From: CBDAQV01 sp965199335 | GTDB lineage: Bacteria; Pseudomonadota; Alphaproteobacteria; CALMVH01 | Reading direction: 5' to 3' | Assembly: GCA_965199335.1 (NCBI GenBank) | Contig: CBDAQZ010000001.1 | Coordinates: 310,001-374,000, forward strand | DNA: 64,000 nt | Part shown: positions 25,241-33,226 of the stretch, piece after piece | Layout: the number at the start of each line of letters is the position of its first letter | Position numbering within the stretch: the first letter of the stretch is position 1 | Made by a program: the position numbers and the translations under genes | Notes under the pieces: model-generated | What the model was told of the DNA's origin: nothing | Databases searched by the model: none | The model's input: only the letters and a program-made list of their open reading frames with translations

Positions 25241-26620
25241 TTACCGGGCGGGCGCTGCAGTGCAGGCGCGGGTAGCGGCACTTTCGGCAAGACCCGCCCT
25301 GATGACACTCGTAAAGTCGGCTTCTTCCTTGGCCGGGGCCAGCTGGCCGTAATCGGTACCAGATCCATCTGCGCCGCCAAGTTCGTGAGCATTCTTCACA
25401 TAAGTCTCGACGGCATTGTAAAGCGTCTTCATGCCGACCGGATCGATCGGGGTCTGCTTACCGTTGAGGCTTATGAAGGCCCTGCCATCGACGTAGGTGC
25501 AGGCGTTGCCGTTGAGGTCCAGCACAACTGTCAGCCTGCCATCCTGCGTCGGCTGCTGTTTGATCGTCAGCTGTTCTTCGGGCGAGTTGGCATAGAAGAA
25601 TCCATCCTTCATGGCCGATGCGTTTACCTGCCCTTGTGGTTGCGCCTGCTGGTTGGCTGCAGGAGCAGGACTGGCCTGCTGGTGACCACCCGAGACTACC
25701 TCGGCAAACCGTGCGGTGAATTCGACGACTTCGGGAGGCGTCGGCATGCCGGGCTGGCTTTGCGCCATGCCTTGATAGATGGGCTTGACCAGGGACAGCA
25801 GTTCCGCATGGGGGACGGGCTTACCCAGTTTACCGGTTGCCGGGTCTGGGGTCAGTTCGACCACTGTCTGGCCGTTCGATGCAAAGTGCTTGGGTCCGCT
25901 GTGCATATCGATGAAAAGCAGGCCCTTGGGGCTAAAGCTGACCTTCGCATCGGGCAAGTCGGCTACGATGCCGTCCTGCGCCTGTTGGATCGCAGGGGCA
26001 TTTTCAGCATGCTGCCGCGGCGCTTGACCGGTATGGGGATCCGTTGCAGTGCCAGGTGAGGCCCCCGAGGGCTGCGTCGGCATTTCCATTGCGCCCTTGG
26101 CAACGTCGGCAGGGTGGCCGGCACCGCAATTATCGGTGACCGCTTCCACCCTGGCTTCGGCGGCAGCTACGGCAGCTACGGTTTTCGGACCCGGAGCTGC
26201 CTTGTAAGCGGTGACGGCATCGCCGAGCGCCTTGATCTCAGGTTTGGAAACCGTGCCTAGGTTACGATCTTCGGTATCGCCGATCACGATCTCGCCACGA
26301 TGCATGCCGCCGGTCTTTGTCGATAGGACTGCCTTTGAGGAGCCGGTATCGATTTTGCAGATGCCCTCGACATTGTTTGACGGAAAGACTTCTACGGAAA
26401 GGGGCAGGGTCGGCATGCCCTCGCCGAAGCCCGGGCTGACGACAAGATGCTTTCCGTCTGGGGAGGCGAACTCGACCCCGGCAAGAAGCGTCGTGACGGT
26501 CCACTGCTTCGGTTGGGATTGCTGCTGCTGCGCCTGGCTTTGCAGCACGGAACAGGCGGCCAATGCGGCCACCCCAACGATTTCCCCCAGGCGGCCAACG
26601 GCAATATTCGATGTGGTCAT
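25241..26620 (-). CDS. exported three-module protein of a tandem paralogous family (unknown function)
   Basis: This 459-residue protein has an N-terminal hydrophobic signal region; the LAACS stretch could be a lipobox. Low-complexity Gln/Pro linkers separate three copies of one pattern. Each copy is a beta-rich half followed by a helical half, seen at about residues 40-170 (LLAGVEFASPDGKHLVV, EGICKI, then ALGDAVTAYKAA), 215-315 (DAKVSFSPKGLLFIDMH, then LLSLVKPIYQGMAQ) and 338-459 (QDGRLTVVLDLNGNACTYV, then LYNAVETYVKNAHEL). Modules one and three carry one Cys in the strand part and one after the helix. It is third in a three-gene operon, 22 bases after the preceding gene, with AAGGA before the ATG. 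Confidence 0.72.
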   Translation of the reverse strand: MTTSNIAVGRLGEIVGVAALAACSVLQSQAQQQQSQPKQWTVTTLLAGVEFASPDGKHLVVSPGFGEGMPTLPLSVEVFPSNNVEGICKIDTGSSKAVLSTKTGGMHRGEIVIGDTEDRNLGTVSKPEIKALGDAVTAYKAAPGPKTVAAVAAAEARVEAVTDNCGAGHPADVAKGAMEMPTQPSGASPGTATDPHTGQAPRQHAENAPAIQQAQDGIVADLPDAKVSFSPKGLLFIDMHSGPKHFASNGQTVVELTPDPATGKLGKPVPHAELLSLVKPIYQGMAQSQPGMPTPPEVVEFTARFAEVVSGGHQQASPAPAANQQAQPQGQVNASAMKDGFFYANSPEEQLTIKQQPTQDGRLTVVLDLNGNACTYVDGRAFISLNGKQTPIDPVGMKTLYNAVETYVKNAHELGGADGSGTDYGQLAPAKEEADFTSVIRAGLAESAATRACTAAPAR

Positions 26621-26642
26621 AGTTTAATCCTTATACCTAAAT

Positions 26643-27569
26643 CTATCGAGCCGGTGGTGGCAGTTTGGCCTGAGACGCAGGACGTACGATTTCTGTAGGA
26701 GCGTGAGTATTTACGATGCTTTCGATCTCTGCGCCCACACTGTCTGGAATTGTATCCTTGTGATGGGTCAGCGCTTCCGACATCGTCTCGTTTATTTTCT
26801 TGAAGGTCGCCACCAGATCCGGCCGGGAAATCGTCGGGGCTGCCTCGGTTTCGGAGGTGCGTTTCTGTTCGCCTACCTCGCCGTTTATGAAAACGTACAA
26901 ATGCAGATTGGAAACGACCAGATGGGTCTGCTCTACGGTACGGCCCTGTCCAACCGGCGTACTGAAATATGACAGCGTCGTGCCATTATCCAGCTCGACC
27001 TTGATGCCCATCGGCTTTTCCGGATCGCCGACAGGCGTAACCGGTAGCGTGTGGCTTGCGGCAGCCTGGGGAGGGGCTGGACTGGAGGCGACCTGGGGTG
27101 CAGCGGGCGCCGTCGTGCACGACTTCGTATCGCTCCCCATTTTTGCAATATCGGCTACGATATTGTCGAACGCTTTCTGCGTTCCTGCCTGGTCGTTCGC
27201 TCCCTTTGCCGCACGAAACGTTTTCACGTCGCTGGCAAGGGGGGGCAGTTCGCCCGGATCCATCATGGCGGCGCCCTGCCTGGAGGCCACCGACGCGCTG
27301 TTCAACGATACCGTGCAGATGCCGCCATCGCGGAACGACAGTTGAGTGACATCACCCCGGGGAGTGGTGAATTGCTTGACCGTTTTGTCGCCGTGACTGG
27401 AAGTGAGCACCAGCGCCCCATTGGCAAAGGTGGTCGAGGTAAAGCGTTCGCCCTGAGGCGCGTTACCCTGCTGCGGGCCGCCGTTCTGGGCGAGGCCAGC
27501 TTGTACACCGCCAGCAGCAGCCAGGGTTATGGCAAGGAAGTTTACAAAAGGTCGGTTTGCCTTATCCAT
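26643..27569 (-). CDS. exported two-module protein of the same tandem family (unknown function)
   Basis: This 308-residue protein has a signal peptide (FLAITLAAAGGVQAGLAQ) and two copies of the module. The first, at about 42-150, has TTFANGALVLTSSHGDKTV, GGICTV, then PPLASDVKTFRAAKGA and KSC. The second, at about 190-295, has GIKVELDNGTTLSYFSTP, LHLYVFINGE, then RPDLVATFKKINETMSEAL. An Ala/Pro/Gln linker joins them. Only the first module keeps the Cys pair. It is second in the operon, 24 bases after the preceding gene and 22 before the next. AGGA stands eight bases before its ATG. No homologue is recognised. Confidence 0.72.
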   Translation of the reverse strand: MDKANRPFVNFLAITLAAAGGVQAGLAQNGGPQQGNAPQGERFTSTTFANGALVLTSSHGDKTVKQFTTPRGDVTQLSFRDGGICTVSLNSASVASRQGAAMMDPGELPPLASDVKTFRAAKGANDQAGTQKAFDNIVADIAKMGSDTKSCTTAPAAPQVASSPAPPQAAASHTLPVTPVGDPEKPMGIKVELDNGTTLSYFSTPVGQGRTVEQTHLVVSNLHLYVFINGEVGEQKRTSETEAAPTISRPDLVATFKKINETMSEALTHHKDTIPDSVGAEIESIVNTHAPTEIVRPASQAKLPPPAR

Positions 27570-27593
27570 TTTTCGATCCTGAGATTATGGGTT

Positions 27594-28235
27594 CTAAGGC
27601 CTGGGCGCCGCCGGATTTTTTGTCAGCCAGACTGGCGGTGGGGTGGCGGCCTTGGTCTTTTCCATGACTTCGGCGGGAACGTTTTGATTGGGCCCCGGTC
27701 CCACATTGTCGGCTATGGCCTTGGTTTTGGCCCGGACCATGCTGTCTTCAAGCTGGGTGAAGGCTTCTACCAGTTCGGGATGCAGTACCTTTGGTGTCGG
27801 AGCGCTTTCTTCGTCGTTGCCGTCGATTGTCGTCGTGGTGGAAGTGACATATGCCCCATCGAAGGTATAGGTTTCCCTCTGGCTCGAACCATCGGCAGCC
27901 GCATCGCTCTTTAAATCTACGACCAAAGTCCCGCCCGGCGCCTCACATTTATCGCAAATGACGTTGGTATCGGGGTTATCCATAAGAACCGTCAGCTTGC
28001 CATCTGGTGTAAGGAACTCGACATTTGATGCCAGTTGACCATCGGCCCAGCCATTCGATACCGGCAGGCTTGGCACAGCTGCGGCGGGTTTAGCTGCTTC
28101 CACGGTTTGGGCCTGCGCCGTCGCAGGATGTTCGGGCGCAGAACCAGTTGCGTGTTTAATGTGGTTCAGGCCGACGGCCGCGGAAGCCAATACAACCGCA
28201 AGACCTGCAAGGGCCAGATAGGGACGTTTGTTCAT
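27594..28235 (-). CDS. exported one-module protein, first gene of the tandem family (unknown function)
   Basis: This 213-residue protein has a hydrophobic N-terminus (ALAGLAVVLASAAVGL) and an Ala/Pro-rich linker. A single module spans about residues 60-205: DGQLASNVEFLTPDGKLTVLM, VICDKCEAPGGTLVVDL, then LHPELVEAFTQLEDSMVRAKTKAIADNVG. The Cys pair is CxxC here instead of strand/helix. The shared strand LASNVEFLTPDGK versus LLAGVEFASPDGK in the third gene is the clearest evidence of common descent. It leads the operon and is divergent from sdhC across a 145-base region. Confidence 0.72.
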   Translation of the reverse strand: MNKRPYLALAGLAVVLASAAVGLNHIKHATGSAPEHPATAQAQTVEAAKPAAAVPSLPVSNGWADGQLASNVEFLTPDGKLTVLMDNPDTNVICDKCEAPGGTLVVDLKSDAAADGSSQRETYTFDGAYVTSTTTTIDGNDEESAPTPKVLHPELVEAFTQLEDSMVRAKTKAIADNVGPGPNQNVPAEVMEKTKAATPPPVWLTKNPAAPRP

Positions 28236-28329
28236 TGTTCAGAAGTCCGTAAAATCAAAATGCAAGACAATTTACAAAATAGTAACATCTTTGAAGCCGT
28301 CGCACAACATATCTTACCACTAGCTGACG

Positions 28330-28357
28330 TTGACTTAACGTGGCGGGCGCGTATCTG
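28330..28357 (+). promoter_or_regulatory. candidate sdhCDA promoter
   Basis: TTGACT (28330-28335) and TATCTG (28352-28357) with a 16-base spacer, 24 bases before the sdhC ATG. It is the only good sigma-70-like pair in the divergent region. Confidence 0.5.
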
Positions 28358-28380
28358 TGACGTCATACAGCGGAGCATCG

Positions 28381-28836
28381 ATGAGCGACACAGGACCCAG
28401 TGATCTTAAGGGCGTTACCCAGCCCCGGCGAGAACGCCCGCTCTCCCCGCATCTGCAGGTATACAAGCCGCAGCTGACTACCATTCTGTCGATTACACAT
28501 CGTGCGACCGGTATCGCGCTGACCATTGGGCTGCTGCTGTTTTCCTGGTGGATCATCGGATTGTGGGACGGCAAGGAAACGTTTGCCAGCGTACAGAACT
28601 TTTTGGGGACCCTTGTCGGTTCGCTTATGCTGATCGGCTGGATCTGGGCATTGTTCTTCCATCTTTGCAACGGTATCCGCCACCTGCTTTGGGATGCCGG
28701 TTATGGATTCAGCCTGGAAGCGACATATCGCGGCGGTTGGGTGGTCGTCATTCTGCCGTTAGTACTGACAGTACTGACGATGGCCGGGTTCATGGTATTT
28801 GGAAATCTTCTGGAAAATTGCCATGACGGTTGCTGA
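28381..28836 (+). CDS. sdhC: succinate dehydrogenase cytochrome b556 subunit
   Basis: This 151-residue membrane anchor of complex II helps bind haem b and ubiquinone. The signature SPHLQVYKPQLTTILSITHRATGI (about residues 24-47) contains the quinone-site Ser and Arg. HLCNGIRHLLWD (about 98-109) carries the haem-ligand His. Three transmembrane helices are visible. I chose ATG 28381, since family members begin a few residues before the PLSPHL motif. It is first gene of sdhCDA. Confidence 0.93.
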   Translation: MSDTGPSDLKGVTQPRRERPLSPHLQVYKPQLTTILSITHRATGIALTIGLLLFSWWIIGLWDGKETFASVQNFLGTLVGSLMLIGWIWALFFHLCNGIRHLLWDAGYGFSLEATYRGGWVVVILPLVLTVLTMAGFMVFGNLLENCHDGC

Positions 28837-28848
28837 GGAAAGCCGCTG

Positions 28849-29247
28849 ATGCTTTCAAATCACGAGAAAAGACTTCGTACGCCCCTGAAGCGCGTTACCG
28901 GCCTGGGTTCCGCCAAGGAAGGCGTGCAGCATTGGTGGCAGACGCGGCTTACCTCGCTGGCGCTGATCCCCTTGACGCTTTGGTTCATTTACAACGCAGT
29001 GCGGTTGTCCGCAGCGGATTACGAAACCGTGCGCGGCTGGGCGGCAATCGGTTTCAACGCTCTCCTACTGATCCTGCTGACCGCGATCATGTTCCTGCAC
29101 GCCGCCTCCGGCATTCAGGTCGTGATCGAGGATTACGTGCACAAGGAAGGCCGCAAGCTGGTCTTCATCTACACCGTCAAGGCCGTCATGCTTCTGCTTG
29201 GCTCGGCTACGATTTTCGCCATTCTCGGGATTGCCCTCCGCCCATGA
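28849..29247 (+). CDS. sdhD: succinate dehydrogenase hydrophobic membrane anchor
   Basis: This 132-residue anchor has three transmembrane helices. The conserved start GSAKEGVQHWWQTRLTSLALIPL (residues about 20-42) and HAASGIQVVIEDYVH (about 84-98), with the second haem-ligand His and the Asp-Tyr of the quinone site, are typical. It lies 12 bases after sdhC, and its stop overlaps the sdhA start as ATGA (29244-29247), so anchor and flavoprotein translation are coupled. Confidence 0.92.
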   Translation: MLSNHEKRLRTPLKRVTGLGSAKEGVQHWWQTRLTSLALIPLTLWFIYNAVRLSAADYETVRGWAAIGFNALLLILLTAIMFLHAASGIQVVIEDYVHKEGRKLVFIYTVKAVMLLLGSATIFAILGIALRP

Positions 29248-31043
29248 CCGCCTACGACATCATCGATCACGAATACGACGTCGTTGTCGTCGGCGCGGGC
29301 GGGGCCGGCCTGCGCGCCGCCATGGGAATGGCAGAGAAAGGGCTGAAGACCGCCTGCCTGTCCAAGGTGTTCCCGACGCGCAGCCACACCGTCGCAGCGC
29401 AGGGCGGCATCAGTGCGGCGCTGGGCAATATGGGTGAGGACGACTGGCGCTACCACATGTACGACACCGTCAAGGGATCGGACTGGCTGGGCGACCAGGA
29501 TGCGATCGAATACATGTGCCGCGAGGCGATTCCCGCGATCATCGAGCTGGAGCATTTCGGCGTGCCTTTCAGCCGTACGCCCGAAGGAAAGATCTACCAG
29601 CGCGCCTTTGGCGGTATGACCGCCAAATACGGTGCGGAGCAGGCCTATCGCACCTGCGCAGCCGCAGACCGCACCGGACATGCGATGCTGCATACGCTGT
29701 ACAGCCAGGCGCTTAAGCACAAGACCGAGTTCTTCATCGAATACATCGCCCTCGACCTGCTGATGGAAGATGGCCCTGACGGCCAGAAGACGTGCCGGGG
29801 TGTCATGGCGTGGAACCTGGACGACGGCTCGATCCACCGTTTCCGTGCGCAGATGGTGGTGCTGGCGACCGGCGGCTATGGCCGGGCCTATTTCTCCTGT
29901 ACCTCGGCGCATACCTGCACGGGTGATGGAAACGCCATGGTGCTGCGCGCCGGGCTGCCGTTGCAGGACATGGAATTCGTGCAATTCCATCCCACCGGCA
30001 TCTACGGCGCGGGCTGCCTGATCACCGAGGGCGTGCGCGGCGAGGGCGGATACCTTACCAACGGCACCGGCGAGCGTTTCATGGAGCGCTACGCGCCGCA
30101 TGCCAAGGATCTTGCCAGCCGCGACGTCGTCAGCCGCTCGATGACCATCGAAATCCGCGAGGGCAGGGGTGTCGGCCCGTTGAAGGACCATATCCACCTG
30201 CATCTCGAGCACCTCGATCCCAAGATCATCCACGAGCGCCTGCCCGGCATTGCAGAAACCGCACGGGTGTTCGCCGATGTCGACGTGACGCGCGAACCGA
30301 TCCCGGTTCTGCCGACGGTGCATTACAACATGGGCGGCATCCCGACCAATTACCGCACCGAAGTCCTGAACCCGACACCGGACGATCCCGACCGCGTCGT
30401 GCCCGGCCTGATGGCGATCGGCGAGGCTGCCTGCGTGTCCGTGCACGGTGCCAACCGCCTGGGATCGAACTCGCTTCTGGACCTGGTCGTGTTCGGCCGG
30501 GCTGCCGCGATCCGCGCTGCCGAGGTGGTGAAGCCAGGCGCCTTGCAGCGCAGCGTGCCCAAGGTGGGTGAGGAGGCGGCACTGGCGCGGTTCGATCGCT
30601 TCCGCAATGCCTCCGGCAATACAAGAACAGCCGGCCTGCGCATGGAAATGGCGCGCACCATGCAGAACAACTGCGCCGTGTTCCGCGATGGTACGGTGCT
30701 GGACGAGGGCGTCGGCCTGATGCGAGACATCTGGGCCAAGCGCGCCGATCTGGCCGTCTCCGACCGGTCGCTGATCTGGAACTCTGATCTGGTCGAGACG
30801 CTGGAGCTAGATAATCTGCTCTACCAGGCGGTCGCGACTATGAACGCCGCCGCCAGCCGCCAGGAAAGCCGCGGCGCCCATGCCCGGGAGGACTTTCCCA
30901 GCCGCGACGATGCCAACTGGATGAAACACAGCACTGTCTGGGTGGACGCCGAGGGCAAGGCGACTCTAGGAGCAAGACCGGTGCATTTGTACACGCTGAC
31001 CAACGAGGTCGAGGTGTTTCCGCCGAAAGCGCGAGTGTATTGA
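29244..31043 (+). CDS. sdhA: succinate dehydrogenase flavoprotein subunit
   Basis: This 599-residue FAD subunit oxidises succinate to fumarate. The Rossmann motif VVVVGAGGAGLRAAMGM lies at residues 13-29, and the FAD-linking His in RSHTVAAQGGISAALG at about 50. Substrate residues are in FHPTGIYGAGCL and the catalytic Arg region; HYNMGGIPTN and GANRLGSNSLLDLVVFG are intact. The start is ATG 29244, not the longer upstream frame, because that extension runs through sdhD. sdhB does not follow directly; it lies 2.2 kb further on. Confidence 0.96.
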   Translation: MTAYDIIDHEYDVVVVGAGGAGLRAAMGMAEKGLKTACLSKVFPTRSHTVAAQGGISAALGNMGEDDWRYHMYDTVKGSDWLGDQDAIEYMCREAIPAIIELEHFGVPFSRTPEGKIYQRAFGGMTAKYGAEQAYRTCAAADRTGHAMLHTLYSQALKHKTEFFIEYIALDLLMEDGPDGQKTCRGVMAWNLDDGSIHRFRAQMVVLATGGYGRAYFSCTSAHTCTGDGNAMVLRAGLPLQDMEFVQFHPTGIYGAGCLITEGVRGEGGYLTNGTGERFMERYAPHAKDLASRDVVSRSMTIEIREGRGVGPLKDHIHLHLEHLDPKIIHERLPGIAETARVFADVDVTREPIPVLPTVHYNMGGIPTNYRTEVLNPTPDDPDRVVPGLMAIGEAACVSVHGANRLGSNSLLDLVVFGRAAAIRAAEVVKPGALQRSVPKVGEEAALARFDRFRNASGNTRTAGLRMEMARTMQNNCAVFRDGTVLDEGVGLMRDIWAKRADLAVSDRSLIWNSDLVETLELDNLLYQAVATMNAAASRQESRGAHAREDFPSRDDANWMKHSTVWVDAEGKATLGARPVHLYTLTNEVEVFPPKARVY

Positions 31044-31058
31044 TAGTCAATTAGATGT

Positions 31059-31091
31059 TGACAACGATAGCTTCATATTTAATGTATAATT
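31059..31091 (+). promoter_or_regulatory. candidate promoter for the insert genes after sdhA
   Basis: TTGACA (31059-31064) is followed by TAATGT (31081-31086, 16-base spacer) overlapping a consensus TATAAT (31086-31091, 21-base spacer). The region is strikingly A+T-rich compared with sdhA. This suggests that the following genes are transcribed on their own. Confidence 0.45.
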
Positions 31092-31109
31092 AATATTATG
31101 GGGGTTGTC

Positions 31110-31622
31110 ATGTCTGTCGAAAATCAAGGTGGTCACAAAGTTCGCAGGTTGTTGATTGGATTGGGTATTGTTGCTGGCGTTTTGGCCATACCTGTAACCG
31201 GTATTGTACAGACTATTGGTATTAATAATGAAAATTGGAAAAACTCTGCCGAGATCGACAAGGACGTTGCCTCGATTTATGGATCCTTGCGCAGTCCCAA
31301 ACTGACCGCTACGCCAGCTTCGCCAGAAGTGCTTGCGGCATTCAAGGCGTTTTGCATTACAGGTGTTCAGGGTCAGGCTGATTCCGCAGGATGCGACGAT
31401 GCCGTTGCCGGTAAGCCGGTCGAGCCAGCCGATATCAAGGCTAGCGTTGCCGTCAGGAAAGCCAACATAGATACGACCTTGGGCCTTACAGCTCCCCTTT
31501 TTGCCACAGATGTCACTACCGACGAGGTTAGGTCGATGGACAATTTTGCGGCCCAGCTATCCAAGATCGTGGATCGTCCCAATGAAATTCGGCCTGAAGG
31601 GACAGTTCATAAAGTTTCTTAG
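31110..31622 (+). CDS. unknown membrane-anchored protein inside the sdh region
   Basis: I recognise no family. The 170-residue protein has one N-terminal transmembrane helix (RRLLIGLGIVAGVLAIPVTGI, about residues 12-32). A periplasmic-looking domain follows, with two Cys (FKAFCITGVQ and SAGCDDA) and an otherwise polar helical sequence. I use ATG 31110, preceded by GGGGG; an ATG at 31098 is in frame four codons earlier. The gene is visibly richer in A/T than sdhA or sdhB. It and the next gene separate sdhCDA from sdhB. Confidence 0.65.
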   Translation: MSVENQGGHKVRRLLIGLGIVAGVLAIPVTGIVQTIGINNENWKNSAEIDKDVASIYGSLRSPKLTATPASPEVLAAFKAFCITGVQGQADSAGCDDAVAGKPVEPADIKASVAVRKANIDTTLGLTAPLFATDVTTDEVRSMDNFAAQLSKIVDRPNEIRPEGTVHKVS

Positions 31623-31704
31623 TGCTAGGCTGGAAAAAATTCTCTTGTAATTGAAGGCAAAGATAAGGCATCTTGTTACCAGAAAGTTAATAAGAGAGAT
31701 AATA

Positions 31705-32388
31705 ATGACCCAGTCCATTGCCTTGAACGATGCGGTGAGAACTCTCTCCGGGACACCCAGAAGCGATCTGCACGCGGTTCGCCAGGCATCGCGCGAGGTA
31801 TTGGCGGCGATGGAGCCCTTTCCCATCAGGCAACAGCTCACTGCCATCGATCTGGTGGCGCGCAAGCTTCCGGTCGATGAGCCATTGCACGTAACCGCGC
31901 GGCTTGCCGAAACCAAAATCCTGAACAGCGATGCTGGAAAGACGCTGAGCCAGGAAGAACGCCTAGGCCGTGCAACGGCAATTGCCGTCGAGCTTTCATC
32001 GGCCAGGAATAGTTATCGTTCCTCCGAAATGGTCCAACGGGAAAGTATCGTTTCTTTGCAGCAAGAATCGGATCGGGCTGAGTCCCTGACCGGCCAGCGC
32101 GATCGCAAGAAGGATGCGGGTGCTGCATTGGGTTTGAAATCGGCCGATGCCTTCCATGCACACGTCAGCACCTTGAAGCCGGTTATCGTGGATGCCGCGC
32201 ATACGGCAGTGCGATTGATGCAGGGGAACACGGATCCTTCGATACGTCTTTGCTGTGCAATCGATCTTCAGCCGATTGCTACCGAGTTGCCGCACAAGAC
32301 GGCAAATTACCTGAACAAGACAGTTCGAACCTTGCGGGGCGAGCTGGGTTCGACCGGTAATCAGTTGCAAGTTGCGACTCCGGTTTAA
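31705..32388 (+). CDS. unknown soluble helical protein inside the sdh region
   Basis: This 227-residue protein has no signal peptide or membrane segment. It is predicted to be almost wholly helical (VRTLSGTPRSDLHAVRQASREVLAAME; ERLGRATAIAVELSSARNSYRSSEM) with a late Cys pair (IRLCCAIDL). No family is recognised. ATG 31705 follows an AAGAGAG site; the in-frame start 54 bases upstream lacks one. It lies 82 bases after the membrane-anchored unknown on the same strand and may belong with it. The next gene is convergent. Confidence 0.62.
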   Translation: MTQSIALNDAVRTLSGTPRSDLHAVRQASREVLAAMEPFPIRQQLTAIDLVARKLPVDEPLHVTARLAETKILNSDAGKTLSQEERLGRATAIAVELSSARNSYRSSEMVQRESIVSLQQESDRAESLTGQRDRKKDAGAALGLKSADAFHAHVSTLKPVIVDAAHTAVRLMQGNTDPSIRLCCAIDLQPIATELPHKTANYLNKTVRTLRGELGSTGNQLQVATPV

Positions 32389-32433
32389 CCGATCCAGCCG
32401 ATAAAACGGAAATCGCCAAGGCAAGGAAAGTAT

Positions 32434-33099
32434 TCAGCGCTGTGCGACCGGGGGCGCTTCGCATGTCTCTGCCGCCAGCTTTACCCGCTGCATCAACCGA
32501 TCGGATGTCACCACCCGCGAAGGCGATAGCGATACGCCGGCATCGGCCAGCGCATCGGCTATCCATCCATTGCAGGTATGCAGAAAATTATATCGGCTGT
32601 TGGCCGCATAAACAAAGCTTTCTGGATCGTGCGAATGCTCGATCGTCCTTGCCGTCCCATCGGGATTATCCTGGATATCGCTTCGAATGAAGGCGGACAG
32701 CCTTGCCGCACCATCTGATGGTAGCGCCAGCGCCACGATTTCATCTGCCGGATAAGTCTTGAGGGGCGAAGCGTCCAACGCCGTGACCTGTATCGCCGCA
32801 TCGCCAGGGAACGGTCCAGTAAGGTATTTTTCGAAGCTCCCGTTTGCTGCCGTCATGAAGGATTGCCTGCCATAGCCGAACAGCAGGGCCTGTGCCCCGG
32901 GAAACTGGTCGCCGATGGTTCTCAATTCAGCGCTTAGCTCGTCGATGGGAATGGCGATCTCGCTATGCCAATCCTGGCTGACGACATAGATATGGTCCGG
33001 GCCAAGCGGTGACCGGCAAGGGGCGGGCGCCGTGCCGCAGGCGGAAAGGACAAGCAGGGTCACGAGCGATAGGAGACAGCTCTGGGGAAGGATACTCAT
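32434..33099 (-). CDS. DUF2459 / TIGR02117 family lipoprotein
   Basis: This 221-residue protein has a lipoprotein signal (LLSLVTLLVLSACG, Cys about 21). The family pattern is present: IYVVSQDWHSEIAIPIDEL (about residues 37-55), LLFGYGRQSFMTA (about 72-84) and YNFLHTCNGWIADALADAG near the C-terminus. The His near the start and the late Cys/His could form a cysteine-protease-like site, but no activity is established for the family. It is transcribed against its neighbours and lies between the unknown helical gene and sdhB. Confidence 0.8.
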   Translation of the reverse strand: MSILPQSCLLSLVTLLVLSACGTAPAPCRSPLGPDHIYVVSQDWHSEIAIPIDELSAELRTIGDQFPGAQALLFGYGRQSFMTAANGSFEKYLTGPFPGDAAIQVTALDASPLKTYPADEIVALALPSDGAARLSAFIRSDIQDNPDGTARTIEHSHDPESFVYAANSRYNFLHTCNGWIADALADAGVSLSPSRVVTSDRLMQRVKLAAETCEAPPVAQR

Positions 33100-33164
33100 G
33101 CCTCTGGATAATTATCGTCTCCGGGTAAAATCGCCATCGGCAATATATGAAATTGCGAAAACTT

Positions 33165-33192
33165 GACGATTTGCGTGTAAAAGCAAATTGTC
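33165..33192. promoter_or_regulatory. inverted repeat in the sdhB promoter region
   Basis: GACGATTTGC (33165-33174) and GCAAATTGTC (33183-33192) are inverted copies with one mismatch around an eight-base spacer, 34 bases before the sdhB ATG. A TTGACG (33163-33168) overlaps the left arm. The layout resembles a dimeric repressor or activator site on an sdhB-specific promoter. Confidence 0.45.
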
Positions 33193-33226
33193 TAATCACT
33201 AGGTAGCTTACACAGCGGGAGCCGGC

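Noticed and set aside
28830..29243. An extended sdhA reading upstream through sdhD
   Set aside because: SdhD is complete in another frame, and the sdhA start at the ATGA junction gives a normal N-terminus.
29169..30446. Minus-strand frame (425 residues) opposite sdhA
   Set aside because: It is antisense to a fully conserved flavoprotein gene.
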